Of a stretch of 56,116 nucleotides of DNA, positions 1 to 8,025 are shown piece after piece. The notes beneath the pieces were generated by a model. It was not told the origin of the DNA. It did no database searches and worked only from the letters and a program-made list of their open reading frames with translations. Positions within the stretch are counted from its first letter, which is position 1; every line of letters begins with the position of its first letter. A program made the translations under genes and the position numbers. Origin of the DNA: Pontibacillus litoralis JSM 072002 (GTDB lineage Bacteria; Bacillota; Bacilli; Bacillales; BH030062); the NCBI RefSeq assembly GCF_000775615.1, contig NZ_AVPG01000022.1, forward strand, positions 1 to 56,116, given 5' to 3'.

Positions 1-31
1 ATTTCCCCGCAAGAGTAGGACGTCGCCAGGC
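1..31 (+). rRNA. rrf: 5S rRNA, 3' end only
   Basis: The first ~31 bases match the conserved 3' end of Bacillaceae 5S rRNA (the CCCC...GAGAGTAGGACG..GCCA..GC block), with small deviations, and are followed at once by a strong terminator. The rest of the gene, and presumably the 16S-23S operon, lies before the window. An rRNA operon directly upstream of gin is the arrangement I remember for B. subtilis. The end is placed by comparison and may be off by 1-2 bases. Confidence 0.85.
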
Positions 32-41
32 GAACTGTACC

Positions 42-78
42 AACCCTTTTGAATATATATTCAAAAGGGTTTTTTTGT
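42..78 (+). terminator. Intrinsic terminator of the rRNA operon
   Basis: A near-perfect 15-bp inverted repeat (AACCCTTTTGAATAT and its complement) ends in a run of seven T. It lies 11 bases past the 5S rRNA, so it ends the upstream rrn operon. Confidence 0.92.
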
Positions 79-173
79 ATGACTCATTTTAAAAAAATTA
101 TGTGTACTTAATAGGTAAACACTCATTTGGTTCTTTTACATATCATAAGCAGAAAGCTATTTTCTAAGAGTGT

Positions 174-202
174 GTATAATCCCGTTAGATTAGGAGATAC
201 TA
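174..202 (+). promoter_or_regulatory. Putative sigma-F promoter of gin
   Basis: GTATA (174-178), 14 bases, then GGAGATACTA (193-202) fits the forespore sigma-F pattern GywTA-N15-GGnrAnAnTw, with spacing one base short. It lies 22 bp before the gin start. gin (csfB) is sigma-F-dependent in B. subtilis, so pattern and context agree. The promoter is inferred, not shown. Confidence 0.65.
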
Positions 203-224
203 GTTTACATGGAGGTGGAGAATT

Positions 225-416
225 GTGACGGGAGAACATAGCAATACCGTTTGTGCTGTTTGTGAAAGAGAGAAGGAAGTTGGCATTCTTGTATATCATA
301 CATTTATATGCAGAGAGTGTGAGAATGAAATCGTTGCAACAGACCCCTCAGATAATAAATATGCGTACTTCTTAAAGAAATTACGCGTCATGAATAAAGC
401 AAAGTTGCATTCTTAA
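225..416 (+). CDS. gin: Anti-sigma-G factor Gin (CsfB)
   Basis: A small zinc-binding protein of 63 residues. Two CxxC pairs (CAVC near residues 10-13 and CREC near 29-32) form the zinc knuckle typical of Gin. Gin is made in the early forespore and holds sigma-G inactive until engulfment is complete; it can also restrain sigma-E. The start is GTG at 225, preceded by GGAGGTG at 211-217. The gene stands alone between the rRNA operon and the decarboxylase, with a sigma-F-like promoter before it and a terminator after it. The assignment rests on cysteine pattern, size, the FIC-REC segment and the conserved position next to 5S rRNA. Confidence 0.88.
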   Translation: MTGEHSNTVCAVCEREKEVGILVYHTFICRECENEIVATDPSDNKYAYFLKKLRVMNKAKLHS

Positions 417-423
417 TAGGGGG

Positions 424-452
424 CCGAGCGCCAAATACGTTCGGTTTTTTTC
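424..452 (+). terminator. Intrinsic terminator of gin
   Basis: CCGAGCG (424-430) pairs with CGTTCGG (438-444), with one G-T pair, and is followed by seven T. It begins 8 bases after the gin stop codon. Confidence 0.82.
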
Positions 453-482
453 TATGAGTTCATTTCATTATTGCTTCGTTCA

Positions 483-600
483 ACTGCATATCTGAACGAA
501 CATTAAAGGATGGACGCTCATGCCTTCTGATTGGAACGTAAGGTAGCGACTTCAGCGGGAATAATGTGTCGTCTCGAGAACCCCATGTAACCAAGTTGTT
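483..600. repeat. Possible degenerate Bacillaceae intergenic repeat
   Basis: This non-coding block is richer in GC than its flanks and holds the string AGCGGGAATAATGTGTCGTC followed by TCGAGAACCCC. It resembles, from memory, the widespread Bacillaceae non-coding repeats built around GCGGGAA...GAGACCCC. No terminal repeats or target duplication are visible. The rest of the 454-720 gap is AT-rich and probably carries the promoter of the decarboxylase (a TATAAT at 673-678), but I see no further gene. Confidence 0.25.
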
Positions 601-720
601 CAGATTTCTATAAGGATAGTTGAATTTTGCAATGGATACTTGTATAAAACAAAGAATATCTTTTAAAATATAGTATAATTTCTTGGTAGATTAAATGAGT
701 TTATGACAAAGGAGTATTTG

Positions 721-2178
721 ATGGATCAACACAAAACCCCACTTTATCATGCAATGTTACAACATGATAAGAAAAAGCCTATATCCTTTCATGTTCCGGG
801 ACATAAAAATGGGACGGTTTTCCCTGAAAGAGGACGGGCTTTCTATAACGATATATTAATAGTCGATTATACAGAACTTACTGGACTAGATGATTTACAT
901 GAACCAAGGTCTTGTATTTTAGAGGCTCAACGTCTTGCAGAACAATGGTTTGGTGCATTACATAGTTATTTTTTAGTTGGTGGAAGTACGGTAGGTAATT
1001 TAAGTATGATTATGGCTACACACCAATTTGATCGGCCGGTTATCGTGCAACGGAATTGTCACAAGTCTGTGATGCATGGTTTAGAATTGGCCGGTGCTGA
1101 GCCTGTATTCGTTTCCCCTATATATGAAAGGGATGTTCAACGTTATGGCTCTGTATCTGTAGAAGGAGTATTGGAGGCAATCGAGGAACATCCGCATGCA
1201 GGTGCAATTATTTTAACGTATCCAGATTATTATGGTAGAACGTATGATTTATTAGCTATTATTGAGAAAGCGCATTCCTATAATATCCCCGTGTTAATTG
1301 ATGAAGCGCACGGTGTTCATTTTTCATTAGGTGATCCTATGCCACCTTCTGCTTTGCAATTAGGCGCAGATATAGTAGTACAGTCGGCTCATAAAATGGC
1401 ACCAGCGATGACGATGGGATCTTATTTGCATGTTGGGTCAGATCGAGTGAATAATAAGCGAGTAGCTCATTATTTACAAATGCTTCAATCTAGTAGTCCG
1501 TCCTATCCTATTATGGGATCGCTGGATTTGGCAAGATATTTCATGGCAACAGAAGGAGCTCGATGTGTAAAAAAAAGTTTGCCATTTATTCAATTGTTCA
1601 GAGAAAGTTTGTCTCATTCAAAGGTTTGGTCTGTGTTACCTTACCGATTAGGTGTTGATGATCCTTTTAAAGTAACGATTCAAATGAATGACTATGATGC
1701 ACAAGATGTTGCTCGTTTGTTTGAAGAGGAAGGGCTGTATCCTGAACTAGTAACAGAGAGTCAAATTCTATTCGTTCTCGGATTGGATTTTTATATTGAT
1801 ATGGAATCTTGGAGAAAGTGTTTGGAGCGAATCGAGATAAAAGCGCAACCCCAACAAGTGGTCACACATGCTACAATAGATAAAGCAGCTGTAAGTACTC
1901 CATTATATGAGAAGTGTGCTTTAAACTATCAAGATTTAAAGGAGTTAGAAACCGAATTTATTGCATGGCAAGATGCGGAACAAAGAATTGCCGCGCATCA
2001 CGTTATTCCGTATCCTCCTGGAATTCCTCTTATTATGAAAGGGGAACGGATTACGAACCAACATATTCGAAAGCTGCATACTTTTATTCAGCAACAAATA
2101 CATATACAAACAAATGAAGATTCTATTGAACAAGGAATTCATGTGTATATAGAGCTAGACTGGATAGGTTACACTTAG
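721..2178 (+). CDS. Orn/Lys/Arg decarboxylase family protein (YaaO-like)
   Basis: A PLP-dependent fold-type I (group III) basic amino-acid decarboxylase of 485 residues, close in size to B. subtilis YaaO. The N-terminus carries FHVPGHKNG and the ELTGLDDLHEP segment of this family. A DEAHG motif at residues 194-198 holds the Asp that contacts the PLP pyridine, and SAHK places the Schiff-base lysine at residue 225. The substrate (arginine, lysine or ornithine) cannot be read from sequence; polyamine synthesis is the usual role of the family. The start is set at ATG 721 because AAAGGAG (708-714) lies 6 bases before it; an in-frame ATG at 703 lacks such a site. The position between gin and the tmk remnant matches yaaO. 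Confidence 0.85.
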   Translation: MDQHKTPLYHAMLQHDKKKPISFHVPGHKNGTVFPERGRAFYNDILIVDYTELTGLDDLHEPRSCILEAQRLAEQWFGALHSYFLVGGSTVGNLSMIMATHQFDRPVIVQRNCHKSVMHGLELAGAEPVFVSPIYERDVQRYGSVSVEGVLEAIEEHPHAGAIILTYPDYYGRTYDLLAIIEKAHSYNIPVLIDEAHGVHFSLGDPMPPSALQLGADIVVQSAHKMAPAMTMGSYLHVGSDRVNNKRVAHYLQMLQSSSPSYPIMGSLDLARYFMATEGARCVKKSLPFIQLFRESLSHSKVWSVLPYRLGVDDPFKVTIQMNDYDAQDVARLFEEEGLYPELVTESQILFVLGLDFYIDMESWRKCLERIEIKAQPQQVVTHATIDKAAVSTPLYEKCALNYQDLKELETEFIAWQDAEQRIAAHHVIPYPPGIPLIMKGERITNQHIRKLHTFIQQQIHIQTNEDSIEQGIHVYIELDWIGYT

Positions 2179-2240
2179 TTGGACAGATTCCTTAAGGTCA
2201 TGTACACTTGATTCAATAATAAGTCGGAGGGTGATCAATT

Positions 2241-2499
2241 ATGACAAAAAGACCGAGAAGAAAGAACTGCGGAGTTAGAGTGTAATAAAGAGTTGATCGT
2301 GAGTGGACGGTTAAAAGCCCTCGAGGGGGAAATCCAGAAACAGAAAGCTCTAATTGATAACTTAATCGTAGATAATATAGAATATATGAATCAAAAAATG
2401 ATAATTGAAAACTTAAAAAAGGAAAATGAGAGATTACTGAAACAAAGAGAAGTGCATAATAGAGAAAAAGCTGATTTAACCAAAAAAATAATAAGTTAA
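2241..2499 (+). pseudogene. Small coiled-coil protein gene with an apparent frameshift
   Basis: A strong ribosome site (GGAGGGTG, 2226-2233) and ATG at 2241 open a frame that ends after 14 codons. Dropping one base in the CC at 2253-2254 would join this start to a second frame that runs to TAA 2497-2499, giving about 85 residues. The downstream frame is rich in Glu, Lys, Leu and Ile in heptad-like spacing (RLKALEGEIQKQKALIDNL and onward), so it would be mostly coiled coil. Without the correction, only a weak TTG at 2293 could start it. I do not recognise the family. It may be a recent pseudogene, a sequencing error or, less likely, a recoding site. Confidence 0.5.
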
Positions 2500-2656
2500 G
2501 CATAGAAGTGAAGAAAGTAAATAATAATTTAATTGAATTCCCATCAAAATAAACAAATTAAACTTAATGTTCTTTCCCACTTCTCAGAGGATGGGTTTAG
2601 CATAGTCATATGAATAACTATGCTGCTAGGAATTACAATTGTCGGAGGATATTAAA

Positions 2657-3274
2657 ATGAAAAAGTTATTTATAGTATTTGAAGGAATAGATGGTTCGGG
2701 TACATCTACCCAATCAAAGTTATTAAGAGATTACCTTACTGAACGTGGCCAAAGTGCCGTATTGACAGCTGAACCCACAAATGGACCCATTGGACATTTA
2801 CTTCGAGAGGGTTTAAAAGAAAGAGTTATATTTTCTAAGGATGAAAAACGATTTGACCAACAAATGGCATATCTATTTGCGGCGGATAGACACGATCACT
2901 TGTACAATCACGTTGATGGGGTTTATAAGTTATTAGGCGAAGGGAAACATGTGGTTTGTACGCGCTATTCTCTCTCATCCCTCGCATATCAGTCTGATGA
3001 GGAAGGTTACGAATTCGTTTATGACCTGAACAAGAGATTCCCTAATCCCGATCTGGTGATTTATATAGATAACCCGGTTGAAACCTCTATAGATAGGTTA
3101 CAAAAGAGGACTGTTCAAGATGTATATGAAAATAAAGAAAAGTTGTTATCAGTTAAAGAAAGGTACAACAAAATTTTCAAAACATATGATGGGAAATTGT
3201 TAATTGTGAAGGGCGACCAAAACCCACAGCAGATTCATTTAGAAATAGTGAAATATTTTGAGAGCCATTTCTAA
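2657..3274 (+). CDS. Divergent thymidylate kinase-like protein
   Basis: A P-loop NMP kinase of 205 residues, most like dTMP kinases, which make dTDP from dTMP. Family marks: EGIDGSGTSTQ (9-19), EPTNGPIG in the EP(T/G) region (39-46), LFAADRHDH (73-81), TRYSLSSLAYQ (102-112) and a C-terminal lid with R..KR...D.YE. The EPT-GPIG form is nearer to archaeal-type enzymes than to Bacillus Tmk. Three usual residues differ: the P-loop lysine is Thr16 (ACA, one base from AAA), the Asp of D-R-Y is Thr102, and the Arg of R-E-P is Ala38. ATG 2657 has CGGAGG at 2643-2648. Because native tmk downstream is broken, this gene probably supplies dTMP kinase, but activity is unproven; another dNMP kinase role is possible. 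Confidence 0.7.
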   Translation: MKKLFIVFEGIDGSGTSTQSKLLRDYLTERGQSAVLTAEPTNGPIGHLLREGLKERVIFSKDEKRFDQQMAYLFAADRHDHLYNHVDGVYKLLGEGKHVVCTRYSLSSLAYQSDEEGYEFVYDLNKRFPNPDLVIYIDNPVETSIDRLQKRTVQDVYENKEKLLSVKERYNKIFKTYDGKLLIVKGDQNPQQIHLEIVKYFESHF

Positions 3275-3450
3275 TTAATATCCTATTGCCTTAATACCTT
3301 ATAAATATCCTCATTCTAAAAAGGGGTTAATTACAATATAAACTGTACAGGTACACGCGATTGCTATTAGCGTCACAGTTAGTAGGAATTCAGGGATATA
3401 ACTCTATTAGATGGAATTAAGATTTAATGTGATGGTCAAGACGTACCAGT

Positions 3451-3495
3451 GAGTAATGAGCTGAAATAGTAATTCGCTCATTACTCTTTGCTTGT
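3451..3495. terminator. Long inverted repeat, terminator-like
   Basis: GAGTAATGAGC (3451-3461) and its exact complement GCTCATTACTC (3476-3486) are separated by 14 bases and followed by TTTGCTTGTTTT. It could end transcription of the kinase-like gene 180 bases upstream. It also falls at the start of an open frame leading into the next small gene, so it may mark a junction between unrelated pieces of DNA. Confidence 0.5.
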
Positions 3496-3651
3496 TTTAA
3501 TAAATGGAAGAAGATATATGTCGATCTAGCTAAAAAGTCATCCTTTCTTTTTTCAAAATGGCAACTTATAGTTCCTGAATCTGAACAATTCATTAATATT
3601 ATTAATAATTATGATTGGAGTCTGGGCGAAGGAGGAGAAGGTATTGACAAA

Positions 3652-3900
3652 ATGAGTGAATTCCATAAATTATTAAATCAGTTACGACCATATGAAGAAA
3701 TTAAAGACGATACAGATTATAAAGTGAAAAGATTATTGTTGAATTACGTATACCTAACAATGGTTCAATTGGGTATTACCGGAGTTGAAAAGTTCTCTAT
3801 GTGCTACAGTGTGGCTAGATGGTTTGAAGAGAATTTAGATCAGGGGTGGAAAGAACAATTCATTAATAAGTATAACCCGGAGGGAATTAAATCTCTTTAA
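3652..3900 (+). CDS. Hypothetical protein, perhaps a 5'-truncated gene
   Basis: I do not recognise this 82-residue protein. It has no signal peptide or membrane segment and looks like a small soluble, mainly helical domain with several aromatic residues. ATG 3652 has only a distant GGAGGAG (3631-3637, 14 bases away). The same frame is open upstream to 3460 without any ATG, GTG or TTG. From about 3499 its translation is protein-like, with segments such as YVDLAKKSSFLFSKWQLIVP and DWSLGEGGEGIDKM. The annotated part may therefore be the C-terminal end of a larger ancestral gene that lost its 5' end. It sits inside the accessory region between the kinase-like gene and the ABC transporter. Confidence 0.45.
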   Translation: MSEFHKLLNQLRPYEEIKDDTDYKVKRLLLNYVYLTMVQLGITGVEKFSMCYSVARWFEENLDQGWKEQFINKYNPEGIKSL

Positions 3901-3969
3901 TATTAAAGCGGTATTTTATTGAAGGAAAATTCTGATAAACGTTAATAGAACTAGAAGAAAGGAGATTAC

Positions 3970-4674
3970 ATGAATGGAGATGGTGTTTTAGAAGTTGACT
4001 CATTGTACGTAGAAATAAATGATCAGACCATTATAAATGGAATTAATTTACACCTAAAGGAAGGTGAAATTTGCTCGCTGGTAGGACATAACGGGGCGGG
4101 AAAGTCTATCACAATGAAAACAATTTTGGGTATCCAACAAAAAAAGAGCGGTCAAATCAAGATTAATGGCTGGGATATGGATCTTGATTTTGAACAATAC
4201 AAGAGACAGTATACATATATACCGGAAGAACCGTTATTATTTACAGAGCTTACAGTGAAGCAACATTTCCAACTCTATGGTACGAGTTATCGTATACCTG
4301 AAACCATATTTGAAGAACGTGTATCCTATTATGTAGAGGCTCTCGAATTGCAGGGGAAATTGGAAGAATACCCACAAAATTTGTCTAAGGGCATGCGGCA
4401 GAAAGTAAACATCATTAGCAATTTTATTGTTGATACACCCTTAATTATTATTGATGAGCCATTTATTGGATTGGATGTAAATGCTGCAAACTTCCTTGAA
4501 CAAGAGCTTGTAAAACGTAGAAAAAAAGGTGTATCAGTTCTAATTACTTCACATCAGTTGGAAAGGTTAAAGGAATTTTCAAACAAATATGTTATGCTAA
4601 AAATGGGGGAGGTAGTGCAAGAAGGGGAAATCACACATTTAAAGTCCATCAAGGGAAGAATTCACGATGAGTAA
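3970..4674 (+). CDS. ABC transporter ATP-binding protein
   Basis: The nucleotide-binding subunit of an ABC transporter, 234 residues. It shows the Walker A motif GHNGAGKS (near residues 38-45), a Q-loop area around the YIPEEP segment, the signature LSKGMRQK (near 138-145), Walker B LIIIDEP with its glutamate (near 158-164), and the H-loop TSHQ. It resembles the ATPases of EcsA/YthP-type exporters. ATG 3970 follows AAAGGAG. The stop overlaps the start of the permease gene by 8 bases, so the two are translationally coupled. The substrate is unknown; peptide or bacteriocin export or immunity would be a guess from small two-gene systems of this type. Confidence 0.85.
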   Translation: MNGDGVLEVDSLYVEINDQTIINGINLHLKEGEICSLVGHNGAGKSITMKTILGIQQKKSGQIKINGWDMDLDFEQYKRQYTYIPEEPLLFTELTVKQHFQLYGTSYRIPETIFEERVSYYVEALELQGKLEEYPQNLSKGMRQKVNIISNFIVDTPLIIIDEPFIGLDVNAANFLEQELVKRRKKGVSVLITSHQLERLKEFSNKYVMLKMGEVVQEGEITHLKSIKGRIHDE

Positions 4675-6082
4675 AGACATCGATCAAGCCATTTTTTCAC
4701 TAGTTTATCAAAATCGATTTAAACGAATCATCGAATTATATAAAAGGTCATTTTTTATTCTTTTTGATAAAGTAACATTGATTTACCTAATCCCATTCGT
4801 TTCAATAGGTATGATTTTTCTGAGGTCATATATCCTTGAACATAGAACGGAAACAATATATACTTTTTTTCATCATGCTCCCTTGTTATTAAGTAGCGAA
4901 TTTGCTTATTTGCTGCTTTTAGCAGCTGGACTTGCCTCATTTATAAGCCCTAGATATAAATTAACAAATTCTGATTACTTGCTAATCACTTTGCCAGTAA
5001 ACATGGAACTCATCTTTCGCCGTAATATACAAAGAGAGCAAATAAAACGATTGATTGTCATGGTAATACTTTTTTCGCTGTCCACTTTGTTATTTGATTT
5101 TTTCTCCATTTTAACGTGCGTCTTGCTAATTTTGACGTTTGCAATTGTAGATCTATTCACAGGTTTATTTCAGTGGATGGCCTTTCAGAAGCAGGGTCGT
5201 CAAAAGTTATGCTTCATTATGGGTTATTTTGTGCTTTTGATTATAATCGGAGTTGGATTTATTTTATTTCAGAGTCATTATCTAGCTTATTATTATATCA
5301 TTGGAATGGGTCTCATGTTTACGGTCACTATTAAATGGTTTAGGGAAGAGTTATTATACTCAGTTAAGTGGGGAGAGACAATTTCATACGGAGAGGAAAA
5401 AACATGGAATCGACTTATTGTTAAGCTTATCACGGGGGTTGGCTTTAACTTCCCAAGTAAATTATATATTACTAAGAAAAACGGTTCTAAAAAGAGAGTA
5501 AATTATCAGCTAACCAGTGTTTTATCTGCTAATTGGGAAGGATACCTATTAAATAATAAGTCAATCACCCTTAACATATTAATAAATACGATAGCTATTT
5601 TTATTTTGTTGAGTATTCGGTTTCATGTTTACAGTCTGTCCTATTTTTTAAGTACCCTGCTAATGTTTTATTTATTAAAAAATATATTTCAAGAGCAACT
5701 AACTACACACAAATTTCGGGTATTACCATGGTCAAAACGAGACTACATTAAATCTTTTTTGAAATCCGTTTCTTGGTTAGTTGGTCTTTTATTAATACTT
5801 CAATTTATTGTTCTTATTTTTATTAGTGGTAATGGAATTTATCAATCTATCTTCGCAGTGATTGGTCATGGAGTTTATTCCGTTTTCTTTTTCATATTGC
5901 TACTGCAAAATTCGTTTTTATTGCTGGAAAGTAAGAATAATTTCTTAAAATTAAAACAGTTTATGTTAATCATGTCCTATATGGGCCTGAATTTTATATC
6001 AATTTATTATCCAGTTCTAAATGTGGTTATGATAGTAAGCATTGTTTTAATGCGTCATTTTATTGTTCGGGTTAGAGAATAA
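4667..6082 (+). CDS. ABC transporter permease (EcsB/YthQ-like)
   Basis: A 471-residue integral membrane protein, the likely partner of the ATPase with which it overlaps. I count about ten to twelve hydrophobic segments: a first group between about residues 30 and 225, a charged cytoplasmic stretch around 225-290, and a second group from about 300 to 465. Size and layout match EcsB/YthQ permeases rather than ABC-2 families of ~250 residues. No catalytic motif is expected. The pair sits in the accessory region and is not part of the conserved gene order, so it was probably acquired or moved here. Its cargo cannot be inferred. Confidence 0.75.
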   Translation: MSKDIDQAIFSLVYQNRFKRIIELYKRSFFILFDKVTLIYLIPFVSIGMIFLRSYILEHRTETIYTFFHHAPLLLSSEFAYLLLLAAGLASFISPRYKLTNSDYLLITLPVNMELIFRRNIQREQIKRLIVMVILFSLSTLLFDFFSILTCVLLILTFAIVDLFTGLFQWMAFQKQGRQKLCFIMGYFVLLIIIGVGFILFQSHYLAYYYIIGMGLMFTVTIKWFREELLYSVKWGETISYGEEKTWNRLIVKLITGVGFNFPSKLYITKKNGSKKRVNYQLTSVLSANWEGYLLNNKSITLNILINTIAIFILLSIRFHVYSLSYFLSTLLMFYLLKNIFQEQLTTHKFRVLPWSKRDYIKSFLKSVSWLVGLLLILQFIVLIFISGNGIYQSIFAVIGHGVYSVFFFILLLQNSFLLLESKNNFLKLKQFMLIMSYMGLNFISIYYPVLNVVMIVSIVLMRHFIVRVRE

Positions 6083-6111
6083 GATTTTATGAAGGACATT
6101 GGAGTAAGGCG

Positions 6112-6143
6112 AGGCTGGGTGGAAATTCCCCCAGTCTTATTTA
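6112..6143 (+). terminator. Terminator after the ABC transporter
   Basis: AGGCTGGG (6112-6119) pairs with CCCAGTCT (6130-6137), with one G-T pair, followed by TATTTATT. It lies 30 bases past the permease stop. Confidence 0.65.
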
Positions 6144-6159
6144 TTCTCTATCAATTTAT

Positions 6160-7200
6160 CAAATAGATAAGTTGGTTACAACAAGACTCCCTTTTAGGAT
6201 CTCAAAGTTGAATTTTTATCTTTAGTTACACACTCTCGGACGATTTTATTGTATAACCTCCCTCAATAAATTAACCTTTTCTTAGAATTCCTTCGTTTAT
6301 CTCTGTTTTTCTATTGGACAATTAAAGTCCATAGCGAATTCTGGCCTTTTCCACCCCTATAGGTGCTGGAATTTGGAAAAATGGGTAAGCTAAATAAACC
6401 TTAATGGCGTATTTCCGTTAAATGGATATGCATTTAATGATTGCACCTTGGATCTCCACTTTTACATGGCGGTGGACCCTCCCATGTCTCACGGCGTCTC
6501 CTTACATAAGTTAAAACATAGATATAGGTACCAAAGGAAGGTAGTTTATAATACTGTAACTCTGTCTTTCTACGGTAAAAGTGTAATTGGCGGTATAAAG
6601 ACTGGCAAAAAAGCTGGCATTGGTAGTAAACTTGTTGGCAGACAGGGAAAGAACACGTCAAAATGGGTACATTTTAGTGGCTGTAATCAGTAATGTTGAA
6701 GCTTAACTAAAATACACAGCTTTCCATAAAAAAATTAGCCCGCTTTAACTAGTATCTTTTCTAAACGTTTTTTAACGTGAGAACTGGGGTTGTTTTGTAT
6801 CCCTATTTAACTTTATTACAAAGATACAAAACCGCAGCCTTATTTATAAGTTTGATACAAATTTACTTATTATACCGTGATTAAATTAACGGATACTCTG
6901 GTAATGGAATTCATGGATGACTTTTTCACAAAAACCATACTAAGGATTGATAACACTGTCCATTAAATGTGAAATAACAAAGAATACGGAACCCATGGGA
7001 AAGTGGCTTAGGAAATACTGTATTATGGTGTCCATGGTTTATTCAATTTTGAGCGAGATGTTTATAGGTTTATAAAAGGTGATAAGTATTATATAATGAA
7101 TAGAAGATAGAGGATCGTGTCCATATTTAAAATTATATATAATAAGTGTTAAAAATCAGTATTACCAAGCTTTAAGTGATGCTGGACATAATATCAACTT
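6160..7200. other. 1.0-kb gene-poor, apparently decayed region
   Basis: No convincing gene is present. Open frames here (for example 6448-6693 plus and 6434-6661 minus) have odd composition, no ribosome site and no recognisable similarity. The only structure I see is an inverted repeat at 6792-6832. The region runs up to the broken 5' edge of the tmk remnant and is best read as decayed DNA. Confidence 0.6.
6792..6832. repeat. Inverted repeat of unknown role
   Basis: GTTTTGTATC (6792-6801) and GATACAAAAC (6823-6832) are exact 10-bp complements with a 21-base spacer. They lack a following T-run on the plus strand and have no nearby gene to end. A relic of a small mobile element is possible. 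Confidence 0.4.
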
Positions 7201-7207
7201 ATCATAA

Positions 7208-7590
7208 TATGCTGCTAGGAGACAGCATTTAGTGGAAAAGGTGATGCCAGCGCTTGAACAGGGGAAAATAGTGTTGTGTGATCGGTTTATTGACAGCAGT
7301 CTTGCTTATCAAGGATATGCAAGGGGATTAGGAATGGATGAAGTGTTTCAAATAAATAAGTTTGCTGTAGAGTCTTGTATGCCTGATGTTACGTTGTTTT
7401 TTGATATTACTCCTAAGCATGAACGGGAGAAAAATTAGAAAATATGGCTTTTCATCAAACGGTTTATGAAGCGTATCAAATGCTACTCACAACATTTAAC
7501 GATCGAATGAAAACGATCGATGCAAGTAAGCCCTTTGAACATGTAGTAGATTCGGTATATGCACAAGTTATTTCTTATGTGAGGTACTAA
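7208..7590 (+). pseudogene. tmk: Broken thymidylate kinase gene (tmk remnant)
   Basis: From 7208 the frame reads [20 protein letters not shown], then [19 protein letters not shown], which are middle parts of Bacillus-type Tmk (YAAARRQHL and DR-SSLAYQG-ARGLG). Everything before this, about 80 residues with the P-loop, is missing; an in-frame TAA lies directly upstream at 7205. After [14 protein letters not shown] the segment that should hold the lid arginines is shortened, and the frame meets TAG at 7436-7438. A second frame then gives the normal C-terminus, [15 protein letters not shown] through VISYVRY, ending at TAA 7588. Loss of the ATP-binding half plus deletions and a frame change make a working enzyme very unlikely. 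Its place before darA-yaaR-holB is the standard tmk locus. Confidence 0.9.
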
Positions 7591-7620
7591 TGGGTGTATT
7601 CGTTTTTAAGGCATTTTTCC

Positions 7621-7629
7621 TGTTATAAT
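7621..7629 (+). promoter_or_regulatory. Extended -10 promoter for the darA operon
   Basis: TGTTATAAT (7621-7629) is a perfect extended -10 (TGnTATAAT); the -35 area is weak. It lies between the tmk remnant and darA and would let darA-yaaR-holB-ricT-yabA be transcribed independently of the decayed upstream DNA. Confidence 0.55.
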
Positions 7630-7649
7630 ATCACTAATAGGTTCCCTAA

Positions 7650-8000
<351 letters not shown>

Positions 8001-8025
8001 TGAACTGCTATAAGGAGATTATTGC

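Noticed and set aside
3970-6082. The ABC transporter pair as part of a bacteriocin or defence island
   Set aside because: No precursor peptide, modification enzyme, nuclease or immunity gene is next to it; the pair alone gives no support for that idea.
6448-6693. 81-codon plus-strand open frame in the gene-poor region
   Set aside because: No ribosome site, odd composition, no recognisable similarity, and an equally long open frame lies opposite it. I do not call it a gene.
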